Below, in pieces: positions 50,930 through 59,994 of a DNA stretch of 64,000 nucleotides; the stretch's first letter is position 1; the number at the start of each line of letters is the position of its first letter. The DNA comes from Parapedobacter pyrenivorans. GTDB taxonomy: Bacteria; Bacteroidota; Bacteroidia; Sphingobacteriales; Sphingobacteriaceae. The notes under the pieces are model-generated. The model had not been told where the DNA came from, ran no database searches, and saw only the letters and a list, made by a program, of their open reading frames with translations. A program made the position numbers and the translations under genes. The stretch spans positions 1,848,718-1,912,717 of the forward strand of contig NZ_BMER01000001.1 in the NCBI RefSeq assembly GCF_014636865.1, given 5' to 3'.

Positions 50930-51718
50930 TTATAGCGAAGCATTCAGTAATTCTTCCAATTCTTCGTGGCTGATATTCATATTCACGTTGCCGTCCTTAG
51001 CGAAAGAGATTTCTCCGGTCTCTTCGGAAACCACCACGGCGACCGCGTCACTCACTTCGGTTACGCCAATGGCAGCACGGTGGCGCAGCCCGAAATGGAG
51101 GGGCAAATCTTCACTCTCTGAAAGCGGTAGCACGCAACTGGCTGTCATGATTTTGAAATCTACGATGACCACTGCACCGTCATGAAGCGGGCTGTTTTTT
51201 TGAAAGATACTTTCAAGCAATCGTTTGGATAGGTGGGCATCCATGTATTCCCCGCTGGTTTGATAATATTCCTCATCAAAGTACTTGGCAAAGACAATCA
51301 ACGCTCCCGTTGAGGATTTGGACAGGTTCCTGCATGCATCGATGATAGGCTTGAGATGTGCGTGGTGGTCACTCTCGGCGGTCTTCTTGTTCACAAAAAC
51401 AGACCACAGGAAATTTTTGCGCCGTACAGAAATATTTTTGCCAATATGGATAAGGAAACGTCGGATCTCCTGCTGGAAGACCACAACGAGTGCTAAAGAG
51501 CCTACACTGATGAAGCCACCGAAAATTTCGGTAAGCAGATGCATGTTAAACTGCTTGACGAGCAGAAAAATGACGTAGATGAGCCCCAGTCCAATGAGAA
51601 TATTGACAGCAATGGTACCCCGTATGAGGCTGTAAACGTAGTACAGGATGACGGCTACCAAGAGGATGTCAACGATGTCCAGCAACCGGAAATTAAAATC
51701 GAAGCTCTGCAAGTCCAT
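50930..51718 (-). CDS. dacA: Diadenylate cyclase CdaA type
   Basis: A 262-residue membrane-bound cyclic di-AMP synthase. Three hydrophobic segments lie in the first 90 residues. The DAC domain shows the DGA motif at Asp180-Gly-Ala (SPLHDGAVV) and the RHR motif at Arg212-His-Arg214 (GLRHRAAIG), both needed for converting two ATP to c-di-AMP. The size matches the TIGR00159/CdaA family. c-di-AMP usually controls potassium and osmotic balance. There is no cdaR-like gene next door. It is divergent from pdxJ with only 54 bases between. Confidence 0.94.
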   Translation of the reverse strand: MDLQSFDFNFRLLDIVDILLVAVILYYVYSLIRGTIAVNILIGLGLIYVIFLLVKQFNMHLLTEIFGGFISVGSLALVVVFQQEIRRFLIHIGKNISVRRKNFLWSVFVNKKTAESDHHAHLKPIIDACRNLSKSSTGALIVFAKYFDEEYYQTSGEYMDAHLSKRLLESIFQKNSPLHDGAVVIVDFKIMTASCVLPLSESEDLPLHFGLRHRAAIGVTEVSDAVAVVVSEETGEISFAKDGNVNMNISHEELEELLNASL

Positions 51719-51742
51719 AACCTTCGCAATTTAAGAAATTTA

Positions 51743-51750
51743 TACCTTTG
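51743..51750 (+). promoter_or_regulatory. -7 box TACCTTTG of pdxJ
   Basis: Perfect TAnnTTTG, 22 bases upstream of the ATG at 51773. Confidence 0.7.
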
Positions 51751-51772
51751 TCATGTATAAAAAACGAGTGCC

Positions 51773-52489
51773 ATGGCAAGACTTTCAGTCAATATCAATA
51801 AAATCGCAACACTCCGCAATTCGCGAGGAGGCAACAATCCGGATGTACTCCAGACAGCACTAGCCTGCGAACGGTTCGGTGCACAGGGAATCACCGTACA
51901 TCCGCGACCCGATGAACGGCACATCCGGTATCAGGATGTCTATGATTTGAAGACAGCTATCAAAACTGAATTGAATATAGAGGGCAATAGCCGTGAGGAT
52001 AAATTTGTCCGTCTGGTGTTAGATACGCAGCCCGCTCAGGTTACGTTGGTACCTGACGACCCGAACCAGATTACCTCAAACCACGGTTGGGATACGGTCA
52101 AGCACCAAGCTTATCTCATGGATATATGTGCGCTTTTCAAGAGCGAAGGTATTCGGGTTTCCATATTTGTGGACCCCGATCCGAAAATGATTGAAGCAGC
52201 GGCAGGTACGGGTACCGATCGTGTAGAATTATATACGGAAGCATATGCCCGGGATTATCTTGATAGCCCAGAACTAGCGCTGGCCCCTTACCTGGAGGCG
52301 GCTAAAATAGCGCAGCAGGTAGGCCTAGGTTTGAATGCCGGGCATGACCTCGACTTGCACAACCTGCGGTATTTCAATCAACACATACCTGGATTGCTAG
52401 AGGTGAGTATTGGCCATGCGCTGATTGCTGACGCGCTTTACCTGGGTTTGGAAGAAACAATCAGGCAATATCTGGAACAGTTGGCTTAA
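51773..52489 (+). CDS. pdxJ: Pyridoxine 5'-phosphate synthase
   Basis: A 238-residue TIM-barrel enzyme of vitamin B6 synthesis. It condenses 3-amino-2-oxopropyl phosphate with 1-deoxy-D-xylulose 5-phosphate to pyridoxine 5'-phosphate. The family signatures are clear: [20 protein letters not shown] at the start, [18 protein letters not shown] with the catalytic His, and [13 protein letters not shown] near 190. It stands alone with its own promoter and converges on lepB (23-base gap). Confidence 0.96.
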   Translation: MARLSVNINKIATLRNSRGGNNPDVLQTALACERFGAQGITVHPRPDERHIRYQDVYDLKTAIKTELNIEGNSREDKFVRLVLDTQPAQVTLVPDDPNQITSNHGWDTVKHQAYLMDICALFKSEGIRVSIFVDPDPKMIEAAAGTGTDRVELYTEAYARDYLDSPELALAPYLEAAKIAQQVGLGLNAGHDLDLHNLRYFNQHIPGLLEVSIGHALIADALYLGLEETIRQYLEQLA

Positions 52490-52512
52490 CGTTCAGCTGT
52501 TCCCCCGACTCG

Positions 52513-53934
52513 TTAATTAATCCCCATGAAGATCCGGTTCCAGCGGATCTTATCGAAGAATGTGCCGTCTTTATCCCAGCTGAGCCATACGAACAATGCC
52601 TTACCAACGATGTGGTCTTCAGGTACGAACCCCCATGTCCGCGCATCTTCAGAATTATGGCGGTTGTCACCCATCATCCAATAATAGTTCATTTTAAACG
52701 TATAGCTATCAGCCTTGGTACCGTTGAGATAGATGCCGTCATCACGGCTCTCCAAGGTATTGCCTTCGTACACGCGGATGGCGCGTTCGTAGAGGGGCAT
52801 GGTTAAACTATCAAGGGGAACAGTCCACCCCGTTTTCGGAATAATGAGTGGGCCAAAGTTATCGATATTCCAATGATACAGCGCGGTGTTCGGAAATACG
52901 CCGGGCTCGTCGGTATCCTGGTGCCTGATATTGGGAACGATTTTAGTTACATTGGCCCAGCCCTTTACTTCTTCATAAGCCTCTTTGGTCAAGAAAAGCT
53001 GATAAGGTTCGCGTGCATACGGACTGTATTCAATACGCATATCCAGTAAACGCTGCGGATTCAGACCGGTACCATCCGTATAGACATAGTAATCCATTTG
53101 GCTATGTGGTGGTTCGAATCCTGGCTCTCCATTGACGTATAATTGAGCTCCAATCAACGAAATGGTATCGCCGGGAATGCCCACGGCACGTTTTATGTAA
53201 TTCTCGCGCTTATCTATGGGCCTGTTGAATGGCGGATCGGCCTCCATCGGATAGTTAAATACAACCACATCATTGCGTTCAATCTGCTGGAATCCCGGCA
53301 ACCGCTTATATCCGATTTTTATGCCCTCCCAATAGGCTTTGCCACCAATGAGGGGCATGGTGTGGTGTGCAAAGGGGAAGGCCACGGGGGTCATCGGCAC
53401 GCGTGGTCCGTAATTCAGCTTACTTACGAAGAGAAAGTCGCCTACGAGTAGGCTTTTTTCCATCGAGCCGGTAGGGATCATATAGGCTTCGATCAGGAAT
53501 CCCCTGATCAGTGTGGCGGCCACTACGGCAAACACGATGGCATCGGCCCATTCACGGGCTACGGTCTTCTTATAGGGGTATTTCTCTTTGAACTCGGGCG
53601 AAAAAGCTTTGCCGAGGTAAACGACTTTGGAGTCGTTTCCCCACCAGGGGAGTACGACAAAAGGCAGCAAAACGGTGGCGGTATATTCCCAAAACCGGCG
53701 CTTGCCGAAACTCTTTGCCAAATCGAGGTACAGCCCGAAGAAAATGAAAATATTGACGATGGGAATAAGCAACAACGCTATCCACCAGCCGGGATGTCCG
53801 GTTATCTTGGTCACGACGTACTCCCGATAAATCGGTATCAAGGACTCCCAGCCTTTACGACCAGCTTTTATGAAGAGTTTCCAAAGCCCAAAATGTATCA
53901 GAATGAGGATGATGGCAAAAACTAGGTATCCCAT
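52513..53934 (-). CDS. lepB: Signal peptidase I, long Bacteroidota form
   Basis: A 473-residue membrane protease that removes signal peptides from exported proteins. Several hydrophobic segments occupy the first 110 residues. The catalytic Ser157 lies in PTGSMEKSLL and the general-base Lys248 in KRAVGIPGDTIS. A long insertion lies between boxes and before the C-terminal GDNRHNSEDARTWGFVPEDHIVGKA motif, making it about twice the length of E. coli-type cores, normal in this phylum. It is the last gene of the parA-parB-DUF5683-dapB-lepB series (37 bases after dapB). Confidence 0.95.
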   Translation of the reverse strand: MGYLVFAIILILIHFGLWKLFIKAGRKGWESLIPIYREYVVTKITGHPGWWIALLLIPIVNIFIFFGLYLDLAKSFGKRRFWEYTATVLLPFVVLPWWGNDSKVVYLGKAFSPEFKEKYPYKKTVAREWADAIVFAVVAATLIRGFLIEAYMIPTGSMEKSLLVGDFLFVSKLNYGPRVPMTPVAFPFAHHTMPLIGGKAYWEGIKIGYKRLPGFQQIERNDVVVFNYPMEADPPFNRPIDKRENYIKRAVGIPGDTISLIGAQLYVNGEPGFEPPHSQMDYYVYTDGTGLNPQRLLDMRIEYSPYAREPYQLFLTKEAYEEVKGWANVTKIVPNIRHQDTDEPGVFPNTALYHWNIDNFGPLIIPKTGWTVPLDSLTMPLYERAIRVYEGNTLESRDDGIYLNGTKADSYTFKMNYYWMMGDNRHNSEDARTWGFVPEDHIVGKALFVWLSWDKDGTFFDKIRWNRIFMGIN

Positions 53935-53971
53935 AGTTAGGTTTTTCTTTTAAATTCGTTTATCTGATGTG

Positions 53972-54721
53972 CTAAATGCGCCCGCCAAAGTTAAACATTT
54001 CAGTTACTTGATAAAATCCAGTCTTTCCCTCCAGCCATTCGGCCGCTACAACTGCTCCCAACGCAAAGCCTGCACGGCTATGCGCCGTGTGCTTAAACTC
54101 GATTTGATCGACTTCAGAGCTATATAGAACGGTATGGGTGCCCGGTACCTCATCGATACGATGGCTTTCGATAAGCAATTGGTTGGTTTTAGCAATGGCT
54201 TCGTCACCCTCGCCAATGAGATTGTTTATCCATTCAGTTTTGGAATCGGTATGTCCGATGATGCCCTCCGCAATCGTAATGGCAGTGCCACTTGGTGCAT
54301 CGAGCTTTTGCGTATGGTGGATTTCCTCCACCTGTACATCATACTGTTTATACGGATTCATTGCAGCTGCCAACAATTTGTTGATGTGGAAAAACACATT
54401 CACTCCAATACTGAAATTAGAGCCATAGAGTAAGGTTTTGTTACCGTCCAGGCATCTTTTTTTTACATGGTCAAGCTGGTCATACCAACCGGTGGTACCC
54501 ACCACAAGCGGGATGTTTGCTTCAAAGCACAGGTCGATGTTGGCTACAGCGGCCTCCGGTCTGCTAAAATCGATTGCCACATTCGCTCCAGCCAAGTCCG
54601 CTGCGCTGATATCTTCGCGGTTATTTTCATCGACGACGAGCTGGATTTGATGACCGCGCTGCTGGGCAAAACGCTCGATAAGTCGCCCCATTTTGCCATA
54701 TCCAAGTAATGCTATTTTCAT
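53972..54721 (-). CDS. dapB: 4-hydroxy-tetrahydrodipicolinate reductase
   Basis: A 249-residue NAD(P)H-dependent reductase of the diaminopimelate/lysine pathway, supplying the cross-linking amino acid of peptidoglycan. The Rossmann motif is GYGKMGRLI. The substrate-binding segment includes EIHHTQKLDAPSGTA with the catalytic His-His and Lys. The start at 54721 (MKIALLGYGKMG) is better than the TTG three codons upstream. A perfect -7 box lies 22 bases ahead, so dapB-lepB can be transcribed apart from parAB. Confidence 0.96.
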   Translation of the reverse strand: MKIALLGYGKMGRLIERFAQQRGHQIQLVVDENNREDISAADLAGANVAIDFSRPEAAVANIDLCFEANIPLVVGTTGWYDQLDHVKKRCLDGNKTLLYGSNFSIGVNVFFHINKLLAAAMNPYKQYDVQVEEIHHTQKLDAPSGTAITIAEGIIGHTDSKTEWINNLIGEGDEAIAKTNQLLIESHRIDEVPGTHTVLYSSEVDQIEFKHTAHSRAGFALGAVVAAEWLEGKTGFYQVTEMFNFGGRI

Positions 54722-54742
54722 GTAAGTCAACTAGCTAGTTCG

Positions 54743-54750
54743 CAAACTTA
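54743..54750 (-). promoter_or_regulatory. -7 box TAAGTTTG of dapB-lepB
   Basis: Perfect TAnnTTTG on the minus strand, in the 88-base gap between the DUF5683 gene and dapB. Confidence 0.65.
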
Positions 54751-54809
54751 AGAAGTTAAAAGTCAAAAGCCAAAAAGTTAAAGTCCGGTACACGTCTACG
54801 ATTTCCTAT

Positions 54810-55544
54810 CTAAAAACTAAAACTCACTTTGACGCCGGCGGCATAAGGCTGGTAGGCCAACGGAGAGGCCGGATTATTCAGTAGCGTAGGGAAGACGGTT
54901 ACGCCTAATTCATCTCCAATGTCCCACCGGTTTTTGAGCATGGAATTGACATACGCTTCTACGGCTTGGAGACCCCACCAACCCAGCGTAACTAATACAG
55001 TGAGGTCCCGATTTCGACGGTAATTGTCCTTGGCTCTGATCATGTAGTCGGTTGTCGATTGATCCGCCTTTAGCCACGGATATTTCGTGTTTGGTGGGAT
55101 AGCATTATTGTTGTTGACGCGGTATTGCACTTCCTTTAAAATATCATGGTAATATCGATTATTGAACTCGAAGACCAATACAGCGCTGACAAACCCACCA
55201 TAGATTACAGGAACTTTGATCCACCACCAACCACCGTTGGTGATCTGACCCCATCCCGGTACCATCAGCGACTGTTTCCAAGGCCTGTTGGATAGGGCTT
55301 CAAGGGCCAACCTTGCGGAATCTTTGAATACCACCTGTTCCTGCTCTTTGGCTTCCTGTTCTTTTCTTTCCCGTTGTCGCCTTTCCCGTCGGGTTTCGCT
55401 AGCTGTCGTGTCAGCGGTTCCCACGGCAAGGCTATCGGCGGTTTTTTGGGTGCTATCGCGCTGGAGGCTGTCAGGCTCCTGTGCCTTCAAGGTACTTGCA
55501 GTCCCTAACGCCAACAGCAAGATGATTAGCACGCGATTCATCAC
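54810..55544 (-). CDS. DUF5683-domain exported protein
   Basis: A 244-residue predicted envelope protein. A signal peptide ends near residue 21 (LKAQ). A charged, coiled-coil-prone segment (RRERRQRERKEQEAKEQEQ) follows at about 50-75. The DUF5683 core starts near 85 with RPWKQSLMVPGWGQITNGGWWW, which holds a hydrophobic hairpin, and ends in a Phe-rich beta strand (AGVKVSFSF), as in outer-membrane-directed proteins. Its ATG overlaps the parB stop by 4 bases (ATGA), so translation is coupled. The function is unknown; the conserved link to parAB suggests an envelope role in division or growth. Confidence 0.88.
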   Translation of the reverse strand: MMNRVLIILLLALGTASTLKAQEPDSLQRDSTQKTADSLAVGTADTTASETRRERRQRERKEQEAKEQEQVVFKDSARLALEALSNRPWKQSLMVPGWGQITNGGWWWIKVPVIYGGFVSAVLVFEFNNRYYHDILKEVQYRVNNNNAIPPNTKYPWLKADQSTTDYMIRAKDNYRRNRDLTVLVTLGWWGLQAVEAYVNSMLKNRWDIGDELGVTVFPTLLNNPASPLAYQPYAAGVKVSFSF

Positions 55545-56464
55545 CAGTCTAATAATTCGAGGATTCTGTTTAAGTCGTCTTCTGAGTGGAAGGGAATCTC
55601 GATGGCACCGGTACCCTTTCTGTCGGAAACCTTTAGCCGCACCCGTGTGGCAAACTTGGATGCGAGGTCGTCCTCCACTTTTTGGTACTGGAAAGACAAG
55701 GCCGTGGGCTTATTGTTTTTTTTACCCTGTTTACCAGCCCGTTGCTGAATGTCGCGGACCAGTTCTTCTGTTTTCCGAACGGAAAGCCCGTTTTTGATAA
55801 TCTCGCGGAAAATATAAAGTTGCTTGTCTGTTTCGGGTACATTGATCAGCGCCCTGGCGTGCCCCATGCTGAGTTGGCCGTCGCGAATCGCAGCCTGTAT
55901 GACTGGGGGTAATTTAAGTAGCCGCAAGTAATTCGTCACCGTAGAGCGATTTTTACTCACGCGTTCGCCAAGCTCATCCTGCTTGAGGTTACACTCTTCG
56001 ATCATCCGTTGGAAGCTCAGGGCTACCTCGATGGCATTCAGGTTTTCGCGTTGAATGTTTTCAATAAGCGCCATTTCCAGCATCTGCTGGTCATTGGCGG
56101 TACGGATATACGCCGGTATCGTATTCAGCCCGGCCAGCTTCGCCGCGCGTAGCCGTCGCTCGCCACTGATGAGCTGATAGGTGTCGTTTTCGGCCTGCCG
56201 AACTGTGATAGGCTGTATCAGTCCCTGTAATTTTATGGAGTCCGCCAATTCGCGCAGAGCCTCTTCGTCAAAATCGGTCCGCGGTTGGAAGGGGTTGACG
56301 GCGATCTGCGAGATACGCACATCGCTCATATTGGCTGGTATTTTCTGGTCCTTTATGTCGCCTACTTCCGTGTTATCAACCGGTCGCTTGATTACCTCAT
56401 CCGAATCGTCGAGCAGTGCACTTAATCCCTTACCCAAACCTATTTTCCGTTGTTGTGCTGCCAT
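55541..56464 (-). CDS. parB: Chromosome partitioning protein ParB
   Basis: A 307-residue CTP-dependent DNA clamp that loads at parS sites. The N-terminal ParA-activating segment has GLGKGLSALL. The CTP-binding part shows NPFQPRTDF and GERRLRAAKLAG. The HTH domain (ELGERVSKNRSTVTNYLRLL) binds parS. A C-terminal dimerisation region follows. It begins 8 bases after parA and overlaps the DUF5683 start by 4 bases. I found no parS-like 16-mer near it. Confidence 0.96.
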   Translation of the reverse strand: MAAQQRKIGLGKGLSALLDDSDEVIKRPVDNTEVGDIKDQKIPANMSDVRISQIAVNPFQPRTDFDEEALRELADSIKLQGLIQPITVRQAENDTYQLISGERRLRAAKLAGLNTIPAYIRTANDQQMLEMALIENIQRENLNAIEVALSFQRMIEECNLKQDELGERVSKNRSTVTNYLRLLKLPPVIQAAIRDGQLSMGHARALINVPETDKQLYIFREIIKNGLSVRKTEELVRDIQQRAGKQGKKNNKPTALSFQYQKVEDDLASKFATRVRLKVSDRKGTGAIEIPFHSEDDLNRILELLDW

Positions 56465-56472
56465 ATTATATG

Positions 56473-57270
56473 CTATACGCCTACGTGTACTTTTTCTTCT
56501 TTATGCAGATTGTTCTTTTGGAGTATTTCCCGAGCCAGGTTGAGGTAGTTGATCGCTCCTTTGCTGTTCGCGTCGTGCATGATTACGGATATACCGAAGC
56601 TCGGGGCCTCACTGAGCCGGGTGTTACGCTGAATGATCGTATCGAAGACCAGCTCATGGAAATGTGTTCTTACTTCTTCGACCACTTGATTGGAAAGCCG
56701 AAGCCGTACATCATACATGGTCAATAGGATGCCTTCGATTTCCAACGCGGTATTAAGCCGATTTTGCACGATTTTAATGGTATTGAGGAGTTTGCCCAAT
56801 CCTTCGAGTGCAAAATATTCACATTGTACCGGAATAATGACGGAGTCGGATGCCGATAGCGCGTTGATGGTGATAAGTCCCAATGAAGGTGAGCAATCGA
56901 TAACAATGAAATCGTACTCGTCCTTCACCTGATCCAGTATGCCCCTCATTTTATATTCCCGTTCGTGCAGGTTGATCATTTCAATCTCGGCACCGACCAG
57001 GTCGATATGTGCTGGCAGCAGGTCGAGGTTTGGGGTATCGGTTCGCTGGATGGCCTCATGCGGATTGAGGTCGTTTATCAAGCATTCGTATACACTAGAT
57101 TTAATGGTACGTGGATCAAATCCGATTCCAGACGTCGAATTGGCTTGTGGGTCAGCGTCGACCAACAGGGTCTTATATTCCAACACGGCCAAACTGGCAG
57201 CGAGGTTGATGGAGGTGGTTGTTTTGCCTACTCCTCCTTTTTGATTAGCTATTGCAATGATTTTACCCAT
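56473..57270 (-). CDS. parA: Chromosome partitioning ATPase ParA (Soj)
   Basis: A 265-residue deviant Walker-type ATPase that works with ParB to segregate the origin region. The P loop KGGVGKT is at residues 11-17 with the signature Lys11. The motifs LLVDADPQANST and IIDCSPSLG follow. I start at 57270 (MGKIIAIANQKGG); an in-frame ATG at 57309 is upstream and unlike the family. A -7-like TATCTTAG is at 57335-57342. It is the first gene of the operon. Confidence 0.97.
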   Translation of the reverse strand: MGKIIAIANQKGGVGKTTTSINLAASLAVLEYKTLLVDADPQANSTSGIGFDPRTIKSSVYECLINDLNPHEAIQRTDTPNLDLLPAHIDLVGAEIEMINLHEREYKMRGILDQVKDEYDFIVIDCSPSLGLITINALSASDSVIIPVQCEYFALEGLGKLLNTIKIVQNRLNTALEIEGILLTMYDVRLRLSNQVVEEVRTHFHELVFDTIIQRNTRLSEAPSFGISVIMHDANSKGAINYLNLAREILQKNNLHKEEKVHVGV

Positions 57271-57334
57271 GGGTGATGAAAATATCCTTTTATTCGTACA
57301 TTTGGGCATTTCAGTGCATACTGAATGCGAGGGG

Positions 57335-57342
57335 CTAAGATA
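57335..57342 (-). promoter_or_regulatory. -7-like box TATCTTAG of parA-parB
   Basis: One mismatch to TAnnTTTG on the minus strand, 64 bases upstream of the parA ATG, in the 93-base divergent gap shared with the FMN reductase gene. Confidence 0.45.
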
Positions 57343-57363
57343 CGCTTTTTAATTTAATCCATC

Positions 57364-57885
57364 ATGATTACCATCATATCCGGTACAAACCGTCCATATA
57401 GTAATACGCTTAAACTTTCCAGTTATTATCAGCACAAGCTATTGGAGCGAGGGGTGGCCTCGCATATCCTTTCGCTTGCCGATTTATCAGCGGATTTTAT
57501 ATCGGCTGATATGTACAAAAGTCGCAGCGATGCTTTCCAGCCCTACCAAGATCGCATCATGGCCACGGAAAAATTTATTTTTGTCATCCCGGAATACAAT
57601 GGAAGTTTCCCTGGGATACTGAAGACGTTTGTGGATGCCTGTAAATTCCCAGATAGTTTTTTTAATAAAAAGGCGGCATTGGTAGGCCTATCCAGTGGCA
57701 AGTACGGCAATGTGCGGGGGGTGGACCATTTCACGGGTGTTTGCCATTATGTACGCCTGCATGTACTGCCTTTGCGTATACATATTCCACACATCTTCCA
57801 TGAACTTGATGCCGATGGCAATCTGTACAAAGAAGATACCCTGCGGTTTACCGGCGAGCAGATCGAAGAGTTTATCAGGTTTTAA
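57364..57885 (+). CDS. NADPH-dependent FMN reductase family protein
   Basis: A 173-residue flavodoxin-fold oxidoreductase of the NADPH-dependent FMN/quinone reductase type. The N-terminal phosphate-binding loop is ISGTNRPYSNT, and the second flavin-contacting loop is PEYNGSFPGILKTFVDA. The physiological substrate, for example quinone, azo dye or chromate, cannot be read off. It is a single gene, divergent from parA and followed by a terminator. Confidence 0.88.
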   Translation: MITIISGTNRPYSNTLKLSSYYQHKLLERGVASHILSLADLSADFISADMYKSRSDAFQPYQDRIMATEKFIFVIPEYNGSFPGILKTFVDACKFPDSFFNKKAALVGLSSGKYGNVRGVDHFTGVCHYVRLHVLPLRIHIPHIFHELDADGNLYKEDTLRFTGEQIEEFIRF

Positions 57886-57886
57886 G

Positions 57887-57913
57887 CGTACCCCGAAAAC
57901 AGGGGTACGTTTT
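57887..57913 (+). terminator. Rho-independent terminator of the FMN reductase gene
   Basis: Stem CGTACCCC / GGGGTACG with a 7-base loop and a short TTTT run; it lies between convergent genes. Confidence 0.75.
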
Positions 57914-57918
57914 AATCC

Positions 57919-59964
57919 TTATTTCAACTCGTCGGCGCTGATTTCTCCGTTGATGACCACTGCCTTGGTTACGGCTTTCAGCGGCATGGGTACCATCTTG
58001 TTGACGATGGTAATGGTTTCGGGAAGTTTAATGCCGTCGTAGATATCATATTTTTCCACGGTTGTTTCCCCCGATAATTCGCTTTCCGTTTTTAGTTTAA
58101 GGCCCGATTCAACACTGAAATAATCAACCGATGTGTTGTCGCCCTGGATCACCTTTATTTTGTAGGCATTTTCTTCGTTTACCTTGGTGATGCCGTCCAA
58201 TTCGAGCTTCGTATTGTTCGTCGCATAGTTGAGTTCAGGAAAAATAGCTAACAATGCCTGATAGGCTGTTGCTGCGTCGGCCGGTAACTCTTGGGATTGC
58301 CCCTGTGCCGTAACGGTTACGCGATCTTTTGTAATCAACACCTTCGATAATACTTGCGTACCTAATTTTGTGTTTTGCACCGCAATGCCCTTATTTTGGT
58401 CTACCAATTGTTCGATAGTGATGGTCATTCCTTGTATTTCCGCTTCGCTGACCGATTTCAGCGTTTTTACCGCGGCTAATTGTGCTCGTCCGCCGATGGC
58501 CGTTAGGTAACGATCCACAACGCTTTCGGCGGTGACATTGGCATCAGTAATCGCTACCTTTACTTCCGGATCGCCGGTGACGGTATAAAATTGTACATCA
58601 CCGAAACGAGCCATTTGCTCGGCAAAGTCATCCGTTTTGCCTACGACGGTAATCTGTAGGTTATCACCGTGCACATACTTGGCGGCAATCGCATTGATTT
58701 GGTCCAACGTGATGGCATCCAGGTTTTTCAGGTAGTTTTTGTAGTAATCCTTTGGGAGCTGTTGCAATTCGGTATTGATGGCAAAATTAGCGATGGTTGA
58801 TGGCTGCTCTAACGAACGACCGAAACTTCCGGCAAGCGAAGCTTTGGCCAAGTCGAGTTCGGTTTGCGTGATGGTTCGTTCACCCATTTTTTTCAGCTCG
58901 TGGATAAATTCCTGCGTGGCGCTGTCGGTCACGGCGTTGCGTACACTGGCACTGGTATTTAATGTAGCAACCAACTTACCGGGGTTGATATTGCCATAGG
59001 CGCCATAGGTATACCCTTTATCTTCGCGTAAATTTTGAAAGAGCCTTGATGATGCCCCGCCACCGAGGATTTCAGCGACGACCGAGACAGCAATGACATC
59101 GGGGTTATTGGGTTTCAGTTCAAAGGGATAACCTACGTTGATGACCGACTGTGCGCTTGAAGCGCGGTTTACGAGCACCACTTTATTGCCTTGCGGTGCT
59201 TGGGGAGCAGGCCATTGGTGCTTGGCAACTTCACCCTTTTGCCAACTTGCAAAGTATTGGTTTACCAAATCTTTCGCTTCGGAAACCGTAATGTCGCCTA
59301 CGATGGCTAAGTACGCGATGTTCGGCTTGAAGTAGGTGTCATAATAGTTCCTTACGTCCTCGACCTGGACGTTTTCGACCGTTTTTTCAGTCTCGGTCTC
59401 GCCGTAGGGGTGGTCTTTGCCGTACATGGCTGCATTCCGAACGACATCGGCGATGCTGTTGGGATCTTCCTTGGCTGCAGCCAAGCCCGATATGGCCTGT
59501 TTTTTTAGTTTGTCAAGCTCCGCCTGTGGAAACGCCGGGTTGAACAATACATCAGCAAACAATTCGAGCAATTGGGCATTGTATTTTTTCAGGGAGGAGG
59601 CACTTGCCGAAGTGGAAGAGGCCCCGATACGCGCCCCTATTCGGTCGATTGCCTCGTCGAGCTCGTCTTTGCTGCGACTTGCGGTACCGCCCATAAGCAT
59701 ATCACCCACAAAAGAGGTAAGGCCCGCTTTGTCGCCTTCCAAAATCGGATCGCGGTCCAACACCAGTGAATAGGTGACCCGGGGTAGTTTATGGTTTTCA
59801 ACGACGAACACCGTCAAGCCGTTAGGCAAGGTGAAGGTGGCGGGATCCCCGATATTGATCTGTGGTGCGGGTGCAGGTTCGGGGTATTTGGTGCGATCTA
59901 TTTGTGCCAAGGCGACCGTGGTGCTGCACAAAATGGCTAAGAGGAATATGCTGGTTTTCTTCAT
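57919..59964 (-). CDS. M16-family peptidase, inactive-type subunit with R/Y motif
   Basis: A 681-residue exported protein of the insulinase/M16B family. A signal peptide lies at about residues 1-20. Two M16 domains cover about 35-460. The zinc-binding HxxEH is absent: the corresponding segment reads AGLTSFVGDMLMGGTASRS. The substrate-binding Arg and Tyr pair is present in GASSRLFQNLREDKGYTYGAYG. This is the pattern of the partner subunit in M16B heterodimers. A 200-residue C-terminal domain of unclear role is appended (about 480-681). It is 30 bases downstream of the active subunit gene, so they probably form one enzyme. Confidence 0.9.
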   Translation of the reverse strand: MKKTSIFLLAILCSTTVALAQIDRTKYPEPAPAPQINIGDPATFTLPNGLTVFVVENHKLPRVTYSLVLDRDPILEGDKAGLTSFVGDMLMGGTASRSKDELDEAIDRIGARIGASSTSASASSLKKYNAQLLELFADVLFNPAFPQAELDKLKKQAISGLAAAKEDPNSIADVVRNAAMYGKDHPYGETETEKTVENVQVEDVRNYYDTYFKPNIAYLAIVGDITVSEAKDLVNQYFASWQKGEVAKHQWPAPQAPQGNKVVLVNRASSAQSVINVGYPFELKPNNPDVIAVSVVAEILGGGASSRLFQNLREDKGYTYGAYGNINPGKLVATLNTSASVRNAVTDSATQEFIHELKKMGERTITQTELDLAKASLAGSFGRSLEQPSTIANFAINTELQQLPKDYYKNYLKNLDAITLDQINAIAAKYVHGDNLQITVVGKTDDFAEQMARFGDVQFYTVTGDPEVKVAITDANVTAESVVDRYLTAIGGRAQLAAVKTLKSVSEAEIQGMTITIEQLVDQNKGIAVQNTKLGTQVLSKVLITKDRVTVTAQGQSQELPADAATAYQALLAIFPELNYATNNTKLELDGITKVNEENAYKIKVIQGDNTSVDYFSVESGLKLKTESELSGETTVEKYDIYDGIKLPETITIVNKMVPMPLKAVTKAVVINGEISADELK

Positions 59965-59994
59965 TGCTTTCTTAATTAAGTATTCACAATCGGC

